A stretch of 64,000 nt of DNA from Salininema proteolyticum (GCF_042685645.1 NZ_JBHUNX010000001.1:2604001-2668000); one strand, 5' to 3'; shown: positions 7,194 through 15,634, counted from the first letter of the stretch. The notes: generated from the letters alone by a model not told the origin. Program-made: numbers and translations.

Positions 7194-8882
7194 ATGCTGT
7201 CCCGTTACCGGCCGCTGCGGTGGTCCGCCCCCGTATCCCCGCCCCGCCGGTTCACCGGCACGGGATACCTCCTGTGGCTGATGGGCCGCCACTGGCCGAT
7301 CGTCGTGTCGGGCATGATCGTCAACCTCGTCTGGCTCTCCACCATCGCCGTCCTCCCCCTGCTCTTCGGAGAGGCGACCGACTCCGTCATCACCACCGGC
7401 GAGGGGATCTGGTGGTGGGTGGCCGGATTCGCGGCCCTCGCCGCCGTCGTCGCCCTGCTGACCGTCGCCCGGGAGGTGACGACCACCTATGTCGGCTACG
7501 GCTGCGGCTTCCTCTCCCAACGGATGGTCAACCGCCACATGAACGCCCTCGGCTCCCAGCTCCAGCGCCGCACCTCGGCCGGGGAGGCCGTCACCGTGGC
7601 CTCGGTGGACCCCAACACCATCGCCATGTCCCTGTCGTTCGGCACCCGCGTCGTGGGCGCCCTCGCCATCGCCGTCGCCGTGGCCGGCGTCCTGTTCTCC
7701 TACTCGTTCCTCCTGGGACTCGTCGTCCTCATCGGGCTGGCACTGCACATGATCGTCCTCTACCAGGTGGCCAAGCCGCTCAAGAGGCGCATCGACCGTT
7801 ATCGGGGCGAGGCCGGACGCCTCTCCGAGCAGATGGTGGACATCGTGACCGGCATCCGGGTCCTGCGCTCCATCGGCGGCGAGGCCGGCTTCAACGAACG
7901 CTTCCGGGGCCACTCCCGGCGCCTGCGCGACCGCGGATACAAGACCGCCTGGCCCCAGGCGATCATCGAGGGCCTCACGGTCGTCATCCCGGCGGCCCTG
8001 GGCATCGCCGTCCTGTGGATCGCCGTGTCCATGGCCATCGACGGCCGGATGTCGGCCGGCGACGTGGTGGCCGTCTTCGGGCTCTCCGCGTTCCTGCTGA
8101 TGCCGATGGAGAACATCGCCTGGGCCTTCGCCCGCGTCCCGCAGGCGGTCACCGCCGCCGGCCGGATCGCCGACCTGTTGAACATCGAGCCGGTCGAACG
8201 CGACGGCACCGAGCCGCTGCCCCGGGGCGACTGGACGGATCCCGAGACCGCCCTCTCCCTGCCCGAGGGGCGGCTCACGGTCGTCGTGGGCTCGCTCGAC
8301 CGCGTCTCCGAGGCGGCGGACCGCCTGTGCGGCTATACCGGCGGCGACGCGGCCATCGGCGAGGTACGGGTGGACGATGTGGACACCGATGCCCTCCGCA
8401 CCGGGGTGCTCGGCCTGCGCAACGACCACGTCCTGTTCACCGGGCCCCTGCGCGACAACCTCGACCCGCACGGGCGGTTGGACGACGGGGACCTCGTCCG
8501 CCACCTGGACACCGCCGCCGCGCAGGACGCCTACGACAGCCTCGGGGGGTTCGACGGCGTCGTGTCCAAGGACGGCCGCAACCTCTCCGGGGGCCAGCGC
8601 CAGCGGCTTCGGCTCGCCCGCGCGCTGTGCGCCGACCCGGATAGGCTCTTCGCCATCGAACCGACCTCGGCCCTCGACTCCTACACCGAGTCGCTGGTCG
8701 TCGAGCGCGTCCGCGAGGCGCGCCTCGGACGCACCACCGTCGTCATGTCCTCCTCTCCCCTGTGGATCGAGGCCGCCGACGAGATCCGTTACCTGCCCGC
8801 CGCGGGGCCCGCCCGCAGCGGCACCCACGCCGGGCTCCAGCTCGACGTCCCCGAATACGCCGCCGCCGTCTCCCGGAGCTGA
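7194..8882 (+). CDS. ABC exporter half-transporter with degenerate ATP site (subunit 1)
   Basis: 562 residues: an exporter-type membrane domain with about six helices (roughly 25-320) and a C-terminal ATPase domain. In the ATPase part the Walker A is gone (VVGSLDRVSEA in place of GxxGxGKS/T), the Walker B Asp is lost (LFAIEPTSALD) and the switch His is Ser (MSSSPLW), but the signature LSGGQRQRLRLARAL is perfect. The next gene has the opposite pattern, so the pair should form one working ATP site. Such heterodimers export drugs, lipids or peptides; the substrate is not predictable. Two bases separate it from subunit 2. Imperfect arms GTTAAGA/TCTTTAAC at 7089-7119 could be an operator. Confidence 0.87.
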   Translation: MLSRYRPLRWSAPVSPPRRFTGTGYLLWLMGRHWPIVVSGMIVNLVWLSTIAVLPLLFGEATDSVITTGEGIWWWVAGFAALAAVVALLTVAREVTTTYVGYGCGFLSQRMVNRHMNALGSQLQRRTSAGEAVTVASVDPNTIAMSLSFGTRVVGALAIAVAVAGVLFSYSFLLGLVVLIGLALHMIVLYQVAKPLKRRIDRYRGEAGRLSEQMVDIVTGIRVLRSIGGEAGFNERFRGHSRRLRDRGYKTAWPQAIIEGLTVVIPAALGIAVLWIAVSMAIDGRMSAGDVVAVFGLSAFLLMPMENIAWAFARVPQAVTAAGRIADLLNIEPVERDGTEPLPRGDWTDPETALSLPEGRLTVVVGSLDRVSEAADRLCGYTGGDAAIGEVRVDDVDTDALRTGVLGLRNDHVLFTGPLRDNLDPHGRLDDGDLVRHLDTAAAQDAYDSLGGFDGVVSKDGRNLSGGQRQRLRLARALCADPDRLFAIEPTSALDSYTESLVVERVREARLGRTTVVMSSSPLWIEAADEIRYLPAAGPARSGTHAGLQLDVPEYAAAVSRS

Positions 8883-8884
8883 TC

Positions 8885-10615
8885 ATGAGCACACTGCCAG
8901 TCGCGTCGGCCAGGGAGACCTGGACGAACGCCAAACGCCACTTCCGCCGCACCCGCGGGCGCATCGTTCTGATCGTCGCCCTGTTCGCGGCCACCGCCGC
9001 CGTCGCCGTGGTGCCCTCGTGGGTGCTGGGCCGCCTCGTGCAGGACTTCACCGGCGGGCGGGCCGACACCCTCGGTTTCTGGATCGCCCTCGCCTCGGGC
9101 TTCGTGGTCGCGCAGGGCGCCTTCACCGTCGTCTCGCGCTACGTCGCCGGGCGGTGGACCGAGGAGATGATGCGGGGGCTGCGCGACGAGTTCGTCGACG
9201 ACGCCCTGCACGTCGACCCCACCGATCTGGACAATGCCAAGGTCGGGGACGTGACCTCCCGGGCCACCACCGACGTCTCGGTTCTCACTGAAGCGCTGCG
9301 CTTCGGCTTCCCCATGGCCGCCGTCAGCGCCATCACCGTCGCCGTCATCACCGTCGCGCTCGCGGTCATCAGCCCGCTCATGGCGCTCTCGCTGGTCTTC
9401 GGATGCCTGTTCATGTACCCCGGCTCGCGCTGGGCGCTCAAGAGGGCCCTGCGCGTCAACAAGAACGAGTTCGCCGCACGAGCCGAGACGACGGACAAGG
9501 CCAGTGAGAACATCACCGGCAGCCGCACCGTCGAGGCCCTGCGGCTCCGCCCGCTCCGCGAGGCGGCCGTGGACGAGTCCATCCGCCAGTACTGGCGCTG
9601 GGGACGCTGGAGCATGGTCATCCGCAACGTCTTCTTCCCCTCGATCGACATCGGCAAGAACATGATCCTGCTGGCCGCCATCGTGCTCGGCACGGTGGGA
9701 CACCTCAACGGCTGGGCCGACCTCGGCGCGGTGGTCACGGGCCTGCTGTTGCTCCGGATCGTCAGCGAACCCCTGGCGATGCTGGTGATCTTCTTCCAGA
9801 GCGTGATGCAGGGGGCCGCCTCGTTCGCCCGGATCATCGGCCTGGCCGAGGTCCGCAACGACGGGGACGCCTCCTCCGTCGCGGGGCCGGAGCCCGGCGG
9901 GATCGCCCTCGAGTCGGTCTCGTTCTCCTACAACGACCGCCCGGTGGTCTCCGACGTGTCGCTGACCGTCGCGCCCGGGGAGAAGGTCGCCGTCGTGGGG
10001 GCCTCCGGTTCCGGGAAGACGACTCTCGCGCGCTTGATCACCGGGTCGTTGCACGCTGAGGTCGGCGCCGTCCTCGTCGACGGCCTCGACGCGACCGGGC
10101 TCTCGCACCAGCAGCACCGGCGCATCGCCCTGCTCGTCAACCAGGAACACCACGTCTTCGCCGCGACCGTGCGGCAGAACCTGACGCTCGGCTCGCCGGA
10201 GGCGTCCGACTCGGACCTGCGCCGCGCGCTCAAGGTCGTCGGCGCCGAGTCCTGGGCGGAGTCGCTCCCCGACGGCCTGGAAACGCCGCTGGGCCAGGGA
10301 GGGGAGGACGTGGACGACACCGTCGCGCAGAGGCTCGCCCTGGCGCGGATCCTCGTCTCGGACGCCTCCATCCTGATCCTGGACGAGGCCACCGCCCTGC
10401 TGCCGGGGCACGACGCGCGGTCGGTGGAGGCGCGCTTCGCGAGCTTCGCCGAGGACCGCACCGTCATCACCATCGCCCACCGCCTCTCGGCGGCGCGCGA
10501 CGCCGACCGCGTCCTGGTCATGGACCGGGGGCGGATCGTGGAGGACGGCGCCCACGCCGACCTCGTTGACCAGGGCGGGACCTACGCGCGTCTGTGGAAG
10601 GCATGGGCGGCTTGA
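8885..10615 (+). CDS. ABC exporter half-transporter with intact Walker motifs but no signature (subunit 2)
   Basis: 576 residues with six exporter-type helices and an ATPase domain. Walker A GASGSGKTT, a Q-loop Gln, Walker B SILILDEATALL and the switch His in IAHRLS are all present, but the signature LSGGQ is replaced by GGEDVDDTVAQRLALARIL, so Ser and both Gly are lost. Together with subunit 1, this gives one composite site (Walker A/B and His from here, LSGGQ from subunit 1) and one dead site. Start at the ATG at 8885, two bases after the previous stop. It forms an operon with subunit 1. Confidence 0.88.
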   Translation: MSTLPVASARETWTNAKRHFRRTRGRIVLIVALFAATAAVAVVPSWVLGRLVQDFTGGRADTLGFWIALASGFVVAQGAFTVVSRYVAGRWTEEMMRGLRDEFVDDALHVDPTDLDNAKVGDVTSRATTDVSVLTEALRFGFPMAAVSAITVAVITVALAVISPLMALSLVFGCLFMYPGSRWALKRALRVNKNEFAARAETTDKASENITGSRTVEALRLRPLREAAVDESIRQYWRWGRWSMVIRNVFFPSIDIGKNMILLAAIVLGTVGHLNGWADLGAVVTGLLLLRIVSEPLAMLVIFFQSVMQGAASFARIIGLAEVRNDGDASSVAGPEPGGIALESVSFSYNDRPVVSDVSLTVAPGEKVAVVGASGSGKTTLARLITGSLHAEVGAVLVDGLDATGLSHQQHRRIALLVNQEHHVFAATVRQNLTLGSPEASDSDLRRALKVVGAESWAESLPDGLETPLGQGGEDVDDTVAQRLALARILVSDASILILDEATALLPGHDARSVEARFASFAEDRTVITIAHRLSAARDADRVLVMDRGRIVEDGAHADLVDQGGTYARLWKAWAA

Positions 10616-10693
10616 GGTCGACACGGCTCTCGCTCGGCCAGATCGCGACCCGATCCCGAGTCGAGGAGGTCGGGTTCCTCCGCGTCCGCGTAG

Positions 10694-10720
10694 TCCGGGC
10701 CAGGGCCCCGGCGGCCCGGA
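10694..10720 (+). terminator. Hairpin behind the ABC exporter operon
   Basis: TCCGGGCC and GGCCCGGA form perfect 8-base arms around a 11-base loop, about 80 bases after the exporter stop. There is no T-run, as is common in high-GC actinomycetes. Confidence 0.4.
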
Positions 10721-10739
10721 AGGCCCGATAGACGGTCTA

Positions 10740-10769
10740 TTGGTCGTCCGTAAGTCGTTGTCCTACAAT
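10740..10769 (+). promoter_or_regulatory. Promoter of the DJ-1/PfpI gene
   Basis: TTGGTC at 10740-10745 and TACAAT at 10764-10769, 18 bases apart, 41 bases ahead of the start codon. Confidence 0.5.
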
Positions 10770-10810
10770 CGCTTTCGTAGCATCCCGCCGATTTCGCACC
10801 AGGAGGCGCC

Positions 10811-11578
10811 ATGAGAGGGACACGACGGGCCCTGCTCCGAACGGGATTGGCCGGCGGCCTCGGCGCGGCGGCCGCTCTGACCCTGCCGACGCAGGGTTCC
10901 GCGAACGGAGTACGCCCGCCCTCGGGCAAGGGGCCGCACATCGGCATCCTCCTGTACGAGAACTTCACCCTGCTCGACGTGGCCGGGCCCCTCGAAGTCC
11001 TTTCCAGGGCCCCCGACGCGGACGTCTCCCTCATCGCCGACCGGACGGGACCGGTCCGCTGCGACACCGGGCACGCCGCGATGGTCGCCGACTACGCTCT
11101 CGGCGACCATGCGAAGCTCGACGTCCTGCTGGTTCCCGGCGGTAGCAACGACGGCGTCACCTCCGCCGGGGAGAACTCCCGAATCCTCGACTGGATCCGA
11201 GCCGTGGACCGGAGGACCACGTGGACTTCGTCCGTCTGCACCGGGGCGTGGGTCCTCGGCCAAGCGGGGCTCCTGCGCGGCAAGAGGGTGACCACCTACT
11301 GGGCCGCCGGGCCGGTCGTCGAGGAGAGGTTCGGCGCCGTGTACGTTCCGGAACGCCATGTGCGCGACGGGAAACTCCTGACCGGCGCGGGCGTCTCAGC
11401 GGGTCAGGACATGGCCCTCTGGCTCTCCGAGAAGCTGTCCGACCGGGCCACCGCCGAGGCGCTGGAGCTGGCCGTCGAGTACGACCCCCGACCGCCCTTC
11501 GGGACGGGCAATGCCGTCGAGGCGCCGCAGGAGCGCAAAGACCTGGCGCTGAAGCTGATCGAGGACTCGCTCCCCTGA
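10811..11578 (+). CDS. DJ-1/PfpI-family protein with Tat-like signal, isonitrile-hydratase-like
   Basis: 255 residues. The N-terminus TRRALLRTGLAGGLGAAAALTL resembles a twin-arginine export signal, so a folded, exported protein is predicted. The rest is a GATase1-like domain: IGILLYENFTLLDVAGPLEVL at the start and SSVCTGAWVLGQAGLL with the nucleophile Cys in the usual elbow, the pattern of the GlxA/isocyanide hydratase branch of DJ-1/PfpI. It lacks the AraC DNA-binding domain that many relatives carry. AGGAGG at 10801-10806 supports the ATG. The substrate is unknown; isonitrile hydratase is only the nearest named relative. Confidence 0.78.
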   Translation: MRGTRRALLRTGLAGGLGAAAALTLPTQGSANGVRPPSGKGPHIGILLYENFTLLDVAGPLEVLSRAPDADVSLIADRTGPVRCDTGHAAMVADYALGDHAKLDVLLVPGGSNDGVTSAGENSRILDWIRAVDRRTTWTSSVCTGAWVLGQAGLLRGKRVTTYWAAGPVVEERFGAVYVPERHVRDGKLLTGAGVSAGQDMALWLSEKLSDRATAEALELAVEYDPRPPFGTGNAVEAPQERKDLALKLIEDSLP

Positions 11579-11679
11579 TCGGTCGCCTGCGGAGTTCAGG
11601 CGCTGCCTCCTGCGATATGCGTTTTTCAACGACTGCCCGACCGGGTTCCGCTCCCATTCGACCGCCGCACTTGGCAGCC

Positions 11680-12120
11680 TTACACGACGTCCTTCGGCAT
11701 AATCCGGAAATGAGTGAAGTCGTCAAGAGGACGCAGCCGTCGGAAGTCGCCTTCGTCAAGGGTGAATATCAGGTCGGTGCTGTATTTGCGTGCCAGGACC
11801 ACTCCTAGGGCATCGGCCAGGTCGAGTTCCATATCCCGGTGCTTTTCCCTGAGCCCGGCGGCGGCGAGATGGTCGGCCATCTCAATATCTGCGATGAGGT
11901 CGCTCCCCGCCTCGACTCTGGCCAACAGCTGTCGGTGGGCGTCGAGTGCCGTGTCGAACCTCCCCGACCGGGCCCGCACCAAGTGATCGAACTCCGTAAG
12001 GACCATGGGTGAATACACGAATTGACCATGGGCGTTGAGGTACGCGAGGCAGTCGTGGTGATCGGATTCAGCGGGAGAAAAAGCAGCGAGCAAGGCGGAC
12101 GTGTCCGCGACGATGATCAT
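11680..12120 (-). CDS. vapC: VapC-type toxin, PIN-domain ribonuclease (second module)
   Basis: 146 residues with VADTSALLA (first Asp), MVLTEFDHLV (conserved Glu), MELDLADALGVVLA and IFTLDEGDFR (later Asp residues), the PIN nuclease pattern. Its start ATG overlaps the stop of the antitoxin gene upstream by 4 bases. The fold is the same as the toxin at 2235 but the sequences are clearly different, and the partner antitoxin is of another family, so this is an independent module. It converges on the DJ-1/PfpI gene. Confidence 0.86.
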   Translation of the reverse strand: MIIVADTSALLAAFSPAESDHHDCLAYLNAHGQFVYSPMVLTEFDHLVRARSGRFDTALDAHRQLLARVEAGSDLIADIEMADHLAAAGLREKHRDMELDLADALGVVLARKYSTDLIFTLDEGDFRRLRPLDDFTHFRIMPKDVV

Positions 12121-12359
12121 CTCTTCTTCGCCCGTCGCTCCATCGACTCGACCATGGCGCGCCGCCGCTCCTCCCGAGTCGTGGCGGGCCCCATGTCCAA
12201 CGGCCGGATCGGCGGAGGAGGCGGTTCTTGCCCGGCCAGATCCCGGTGAATGACGTGGGCGATATAGGCCGACCTGGACAGGCCTTTTCGGCGAGCTTTG
12301 CGATCCAGGGCCTCCAAATCCTCGCTGGTGATGGAGGCGGTTATTTGAGCCTTACCCAT
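12117..12359 (-). CDS. vapB: VapB-type antitoxin, ribbon-helix-helix family
   Basis: 80 residues. KAQITASITSEDLEALDRKA followed by KGLSRSAYIAHVI is a ribbon-helix-helix DNA-binding domain; the C-terminal half is charged (EERRRAM, SMERR) as expected for a toxin-wrapping tail. I start at the ATG at 12359 because a TATACT -10 box ends 7 bases before it and no in-frame ribosome site supports a longer form. It is coupled to the toxin through ATGA. Confidence 0.83.
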   Translation of the reverse strand: MGKAQITASITSEDLEALDRKARRKGLSRSAYIAHVIHRDLAGQEPPPPPIRPLDMGPATTREERRRAMVESMERRAKKR

Positions 12360-12365
12360 GCATAC

Positions 12366-12371
12366 AGTATA
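12366..12371 (-). promoter_or_regulatory. -10 box of the second vapBC module
   Basis: TATACT on the minus strand ends 7 bases before the antitoxin ATG at 12359, so transcription should start at or next to the start codon and the mRNA would be leaderless. The -35 side is weak, with no clear match. The surrounding GTATAC-rich bases may serve as the operator. Confidence 0.45.
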
Positions 12372-12503
12372 CATGACATTTAACCGGACGCACAGCTCAT
12401 CGCCGCCCCATCGGCCGAACGCCCGGCATAGCAAGCGCGCCGAACACCCTCGACGAGCGTCCGGCGAACGCCTCGTTCTCTCCCGGGATGCCGGGAAGAG
12501 GCC

Positions 12504-12869
12504 TCAGGCGGCGGGCACCCGGTCCAGGAAGCCGAACACGGTCTTGATCCTGCCCTCGCCGTCGAGGACGATCACGTCGAACCCCAGCAGCGGAGGCTCC
12601 TCTCCCGCCGGACCGAACCCCCACGAGAACCGCGCCTGGTCGTGGTGTCCGTCCACCTCCCCGATCAAGGTGAACGTCCATCCGGGGAACTGCCGGTGGC
12701 AGCCTGCGATGAAGGCGTCCATACCCTCGTGCCCGTCCACGGCCGCCATGGGATCCACATAGGCCACATCGGCGCCGAGGACTTCGGCGACGAGGCGCTT
12801 GCGCTCCACCGCGTCCACGGCGTTGAAGGCGTCGATGTAGCGGGAGGCGACGGCCTTGAAGTCGTGCAT
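12504..12869 (-). CDS. SnoaL-like / NTF2-fold protein
   Basis: 121 residues with the pattern of small SnoaL-like proteins: YIDAFNAVDAVERKRLVAEVLGADVAYVDP at the start, GMDAFIAGCHRQFPGWTFTLIGEVD in the middle and a C-terminal strand ending in VFGFLD. Members of this cone-shaped fold act as isomerases, hydrolases or binding proteins; no catalytic residues can be assigned. AAGGAG precedes the ATG. It is divergent from the MmyB-like regulator at 12996, with a perfect palindrome between them, so it is the likely target of that regulator. Confidence 0.75.
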   Translation of the reverse strand: MHDFKAVASRYIDAFNAVDAVERKRLVAEVLGADVAYVDPMAAVDGHEGMDAFIAGCHRQFPGWTFTLIGEVDGHHDQARFSWGFGPAGEEPPLLGFDVIVLDGEGRIKTVFGFLDRVPAA

Positions 12870-12945
12870 GGTTCATTCTCCTTCGTTTCCGTTCCCGCCG
12901 TTCGCGAGAACGACTCCAGAATGCCCCCGCGCCGGCCCCGCGTCG

Positions 12946-12962
12946 ATTACCTCCGAGGTAAT
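12946..12962 (+). promoter_or_regulatory. Palindromic operator between SnoaL-like gene and its regulator
   Basis: ATTACCTC and GAGGTAAT form perfect 8-base arms around one C. It lies in the 126-base divergent gap, over the place where the -35 of the regulator gene should be. Binding by the MmyB-like regulator to control both genes is inferred from position and symmetry. Confidence 0.6.
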
Positions 12963-12983
12963 GGGATCGGCTACCGGCGACCC

Positions 12984-12989
12984 TAGACT
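12984..12989 (+). promoter_or_regulatory. -10 box of the MmyB-like regulator gene (leaderless start)
   Basis: TAGACT ends 6 bases before the ATG at 12996, and no ribosome-binding site is present, so the transcript is probably leaderless. The palindrome at 12946-12962 takes the -35 position. Confidence 0.45.
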
Positions 12990-12995
12990 GTAAGC

Positions 12996-13895
12996 ATGGC
13001 AACGGAACCCACTGGGACCGCCTCGCGGCCCGGCCCCGGCGAGCTGGTGCGACACTGGCGCTCCCAGCGCCGCCTCACCCAGCAGGAACTGGCCCTGCGG
13101 TGCGGCGTCTCCGCCCGGCACCTGAGCTTCATCGAGACGGGACGCTCGATCCCCAGCTCCGGCATGGCCATCCGCGTCTGCGAAGAGCTCGACGTCCCCC
13201 TCCGGTACCGCAACGACATCCTCTTGGCAGCGGGCCACGCCCCCGCCTACGGCGAGTCCTCACTGGAACAGCCGTCCATGAAGAGCGTCAGCGCCGCGCT
13301 CATCCAGATCCTGGACGGTCACCGCCCCTACCCCGCCATCGTCGTCGACCGGCACTGGACGATGGTCGACGCGAACTCCGGAGTCGACCGGCTCGTGGCC
13401 GGCTGCGCCCCGGAGCTCCTGGAACCCCCGGTTAACGTGCTGCGCATGAGCCTGCACCCGGACGGAATGGCGCCCCGGATCCGCAACCTGCCCCAGTGGC
13501 GGGGCCATATCCTCGCCTGCCTGGACCACCAGATCGAGGCCACCGGGGACATCGGGCTCGCGCGGCTGCGCGACGAGCTGTGGGAGTACCCCGGCGGGAC
13601 CGACCACGCGCCTCCCGGCAGCCTGGTGACCCCGCTGCACCTGGACACCCCGGACGGGGAGCTCCGGTTCTTCAGCACCACGACCGTCTTCGGATCGCCC
13701 CTGGACGTCACTGTGGCCGAGCTGGCGATCGAGTCGTTCTTCCCCGCCGACGAGGCAACCGCTCAGACTCTGCTGGGCACCGCGTCCGGTTCCGACTCGC
13801 GCCGAGTCCGCGACACGGAGAGCGTCGCCACCGCAGCGAGGCAAGCCGCGGCGCCGAGGAAGCTCGCCCCGCCGAACTCGCCCCGGACGGCGTAG
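12996..13895 (+). CDS. XRE-type regulator with MmyB-like ligand-binding domain
   Basis: 299 residues. Residues about 15-75 are a helix-turn-helix of the XRE type (RRLTQQELALRCGVSARHLSFIE). The region from about 100 (HRPYPAIVVDRHWTMVDANSG) to 255 (AIESFFPADEATAQTLLG) is the MmyB-like sensor domain, known to bind fatty-acid-like ligands in one structure. Relatives normally stop soon after this point; the last 40 residues here are basic, low in complexity and overlap the opposite-strand gene at 13763-14125, so they look like a read-through tail after loss of the original stop. It is divergent from the SnoaL-like gene, which it probably represses. Confidence 0.82.
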   Translation: MATEPTGTASRPGPGELVRHWRSQRRLTQQELALRCGVSARHLSFIETGRSIPSSGMAIRVCEELDVPLRYRNDILLAAGHAPAYGESSLEQPSMKSVSAALIQILDGHRPYPAIVVDRHWTMVDANSGVDRLVAGCAPELLEPPVNVLRMSLHPDGMAPRIRNLPQWRGHILACLDHQIEATGDIGLARLRDELWEYPGGTDHAPPGSLVTPLHLDTPDGELRFFSTTTVFGSPLDVTVAELAIESFFPADEATAQTLLGTASGSDSRRVRDTESVATAARQAAAPRKLAPPNSPRTA

Positions 13896-14125
13896 GAGGA
13901 CACCGACGTCATGAGGACTCCGGCGGCCAGGCCGTGGGACGCCGCAAGTGCGCCCTTCGCCCACCGGTCCGGCATGATCGCCGCTACGCCGAGTGCGGCG
14001 GTGAGAACCAGGTCGGGAACGAGGAAGAGGTTGTCCGCGCGCCACGATTCGTTGACGAACAGGAAGAGGAACGTGCCGACTCCGACGATGGCCGCCAGAG
14101 CCCGAGCCGGGAGGTATCGCGACAT
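13763..14125 (-). CDS. Small membrane protein, four helices
   Basis: 120 residues, unrecognised. It has about four hydrophobic segments (ALAAIVGVGTFLFLFV, LFLVPDLVLTAALGVAAIM, an Ala-rich stretch and LGAAACLAAVATL), so it is predicted to be integral to the membrane. I start at the ATG at 14125 with AAAGGCGG upstream. It is divergent from the MarR-type gene at 14213, which may control it, and its 3' end overlaps the XRE gene by 133 bases. Confidence 0.65.
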   Translation of the reverse strand: MSRYLPARALAAIVGVGTFLFLFVNESWRADNLFLVPDLVLTAALGVAAIMPDRWAKGALAASHGLAAGVLMTSVSSYAVRGEFGGASFLGAAACLAAVATLSVSRTRRESEPDAVPSRV

Positions 14126-14212
14126 GGGTCCGCCTTTCGATGCGATAAAATGATCAGCACTACTGACGATCAGACTAGTTGACGATTGAGGGAAGGGCAA
14201 GGGACGGAAGCG

Positions 14213-14659
14213 ATGGAGGAAGACGCCACGGCGGCGCTGCTGCGCGGCGCGAGCGCCAGCCTGGACCGCGCCCGGGACGAGGCGCTGCGGACCATGGACC
14301 TGTCTCCCAAGGACTTCCGCGCCATGCGGGCCATGGCCGGGGTGAAGCTCTCCCAGCGGGAGATCGGGGACGCCGCCGGCCTGGACCGCACCACGATGGT
14401 GGCGCTCGTCGACCGGCTCGCCGAACGCGAGCTGGCGCAGCGCCGGCGCTGCCGCATCGACAGGCGGCGCTACATCGTCACCTTGACCAGGCGCGGGAAG
14501 AGCGCCCTCGGCAAGGCCGAGAAGGCCATCGCCGCCGCCGAAGAGGAGTACTTCCGGCCGCTGGACGATATCTCGCAGTCCGCATTGCGCCTGGCCCTAT
14601 GTACGTTGACCTCCGCCGCGGAGGCCGGACCCCAAGCGCCGCAGAGTCCGCTCCGCTGA
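14213..14659 (+). CDS. MarR-family transcriptional regulator
   Basis: 148 residues with a winged-helix core: LSPKDFRAMRAMA, LSQREIGDAAGLDRTTMVALVDRLAERELAQRR and the wing DRRRYIVTLTRRGKSAL. I place the start at the ATG at 14213 with GGAAG upstream; a TTG at 14186 is less likely. The 87-base divergent gap to the membrane-protein gene contains two direct TGACGAT repeats (14164 and 14180) that may be part of the operator. The 3' end overlaps the converging NPD gene by 63 bases. The ligand is unknown. Confidence 0.82.
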   Translation: MEEDATAALLRGASASLDRARDEALRTMDLSPKDFRAMRAMAGVKLSQREIGDAAGLDRTTMVALVDRLAERELAQRRRCRIDRRRYIVTLTRRGKSALGKAEKAIAAAEEEYFRPLDDISQSALRLALCTLTSAAEAGPQAPQSPLR

Positions 14660-15634
14660 CTCGGCCCTGGCCTCGCGGTAACCAGTCCCGGCCCAGAGGT
14701 GGACCGCCTCCGCCTCGCCCTCGGCCGCGGCGGCCTTGCGCAGCGGACTCGTCAAATGGTGCAGCGCCGGATATCCGTGCGGCGCGCCCCGGTCGAAGCG
14801 GTCGATGAACCCGTTCCGCAACGCCCGCGCCGGGCGACCGGTGAACGCCCGCGTCACCGTCGTCTCTGTGAAGCGCGGGCTCGCCAATGCCTCCCGGTGC
14901 ACCGCCGAAGCCCCGCTCTCCTCCGTCCGCAGCAGAACGGTCCCCACCATGGCCGCCCGAGCCCCGGCCCGGACCACCTCGGCCACCGCCCCGGGGGTCG
15001 CCAGGCCGCCCGCGGCGATGATCGGAAGCCCCAGGGACCGCAGACGTCCGACGAGGTCGGCCAGGCGCTCCGGCCGGGCAGGCCGACGGGGCGTGAGAGT
15101 CGCCGAGTGGCCACCCGCCTCCGAACCCTGCACCACGAGCACGTCTGCGCCGGCCGTGGCGGCACGGCACGCCTCCTCGGCCGACGTGACCGTCTGCGCC
15201 ACGCGCGAACCGGCCCGCCGCAGGGCGGAGACGACCTTTCGATCCGGTATCCCGAAGGTGAACGACACCATGGGGACCGGATCGGACAGCAGCAGGTCGA
15301 TCTTGTCGTCCCAGGCGTCGTCGTCCTCCGTTGGATGCGAAACGTCCAGCTCCACACCGAGTTCGGAGGCGAGGTCCCCGACCGCCTCGGCGTAGCGGCG
15401 GTACTCCCGCCGGTCGACCGGCACCGGATTGGGCGCGAAGACGTTGACACCGAAGGGGACGCCGGCCCGCCGCACCGCCCCGACCTGGTCGGCCAGCGAC
15501 TCGGCGGTCTTGTACCCGCCCGCCAGAAAGCCCGCGCCCCCGGCACGTGCCGCGGCTACGACCAGTTCCGGAGTGCTCGCGCCGCCCGCCATCGGGGCGG
15601 CCAGGACGGGAAGGGAGGGGGCGGGATCCCACAT
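14597..15634 (-). CDS. NPD-family FMN-dependent enzyme (nitronate monooxygenase-like)
   Basis: 345 residues, TIM-barrel. LPVLAAPMAGGASTPELV near the start, GFLAGGYKTAESL, VVQGSEAGGHSATL (phosphate-binding and the His region) and LPIIAAGGLATPGAVAEV with MVGTVLLRTEES are the hallmarks of 2-nitropropane dioxygenase/nitronate monooxygenases, which oxidise alkyl nitronates with FMN. I start at the ATG at 15634 (GAGG upstream) because the conserved barrel begins directly after it. This means a 79-base same-strand overlap with the membrane-protein gene at 15556-16095. It is the last gene of a likely operon with the MMPL transporter. Confidence 0.8.
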   Translation of the reverse strand: MWDPAPSLPVLAAPMAGGASTPELVVAAARAGGAGFLAGGYKTAESLADQVGAVRRAGVPFGVNVFAPNPVPVDRREYRRYAEAVGDLASELGVELDVSHPTEDDDAWDDKIDLLLSDPVPMVSFTFGIPDRKVVSALRRAGSRVAQTVTSAEEACRAATAGADVLVVQGSEAGGHSATLTPRRPARPERLADLVGRLRSLGLPIIAAGGLATPGAVAEVVRAGARAAMVGTVLLRTEESGASAVHREALASPRFTETTVTRAFTGRPARALRNGFIDRFDRGAPHGYPALHHLTSPLRKAAAAEGEAEAVHLWAGTGYREARAESAERTLRRLGSGLRGGGQRT

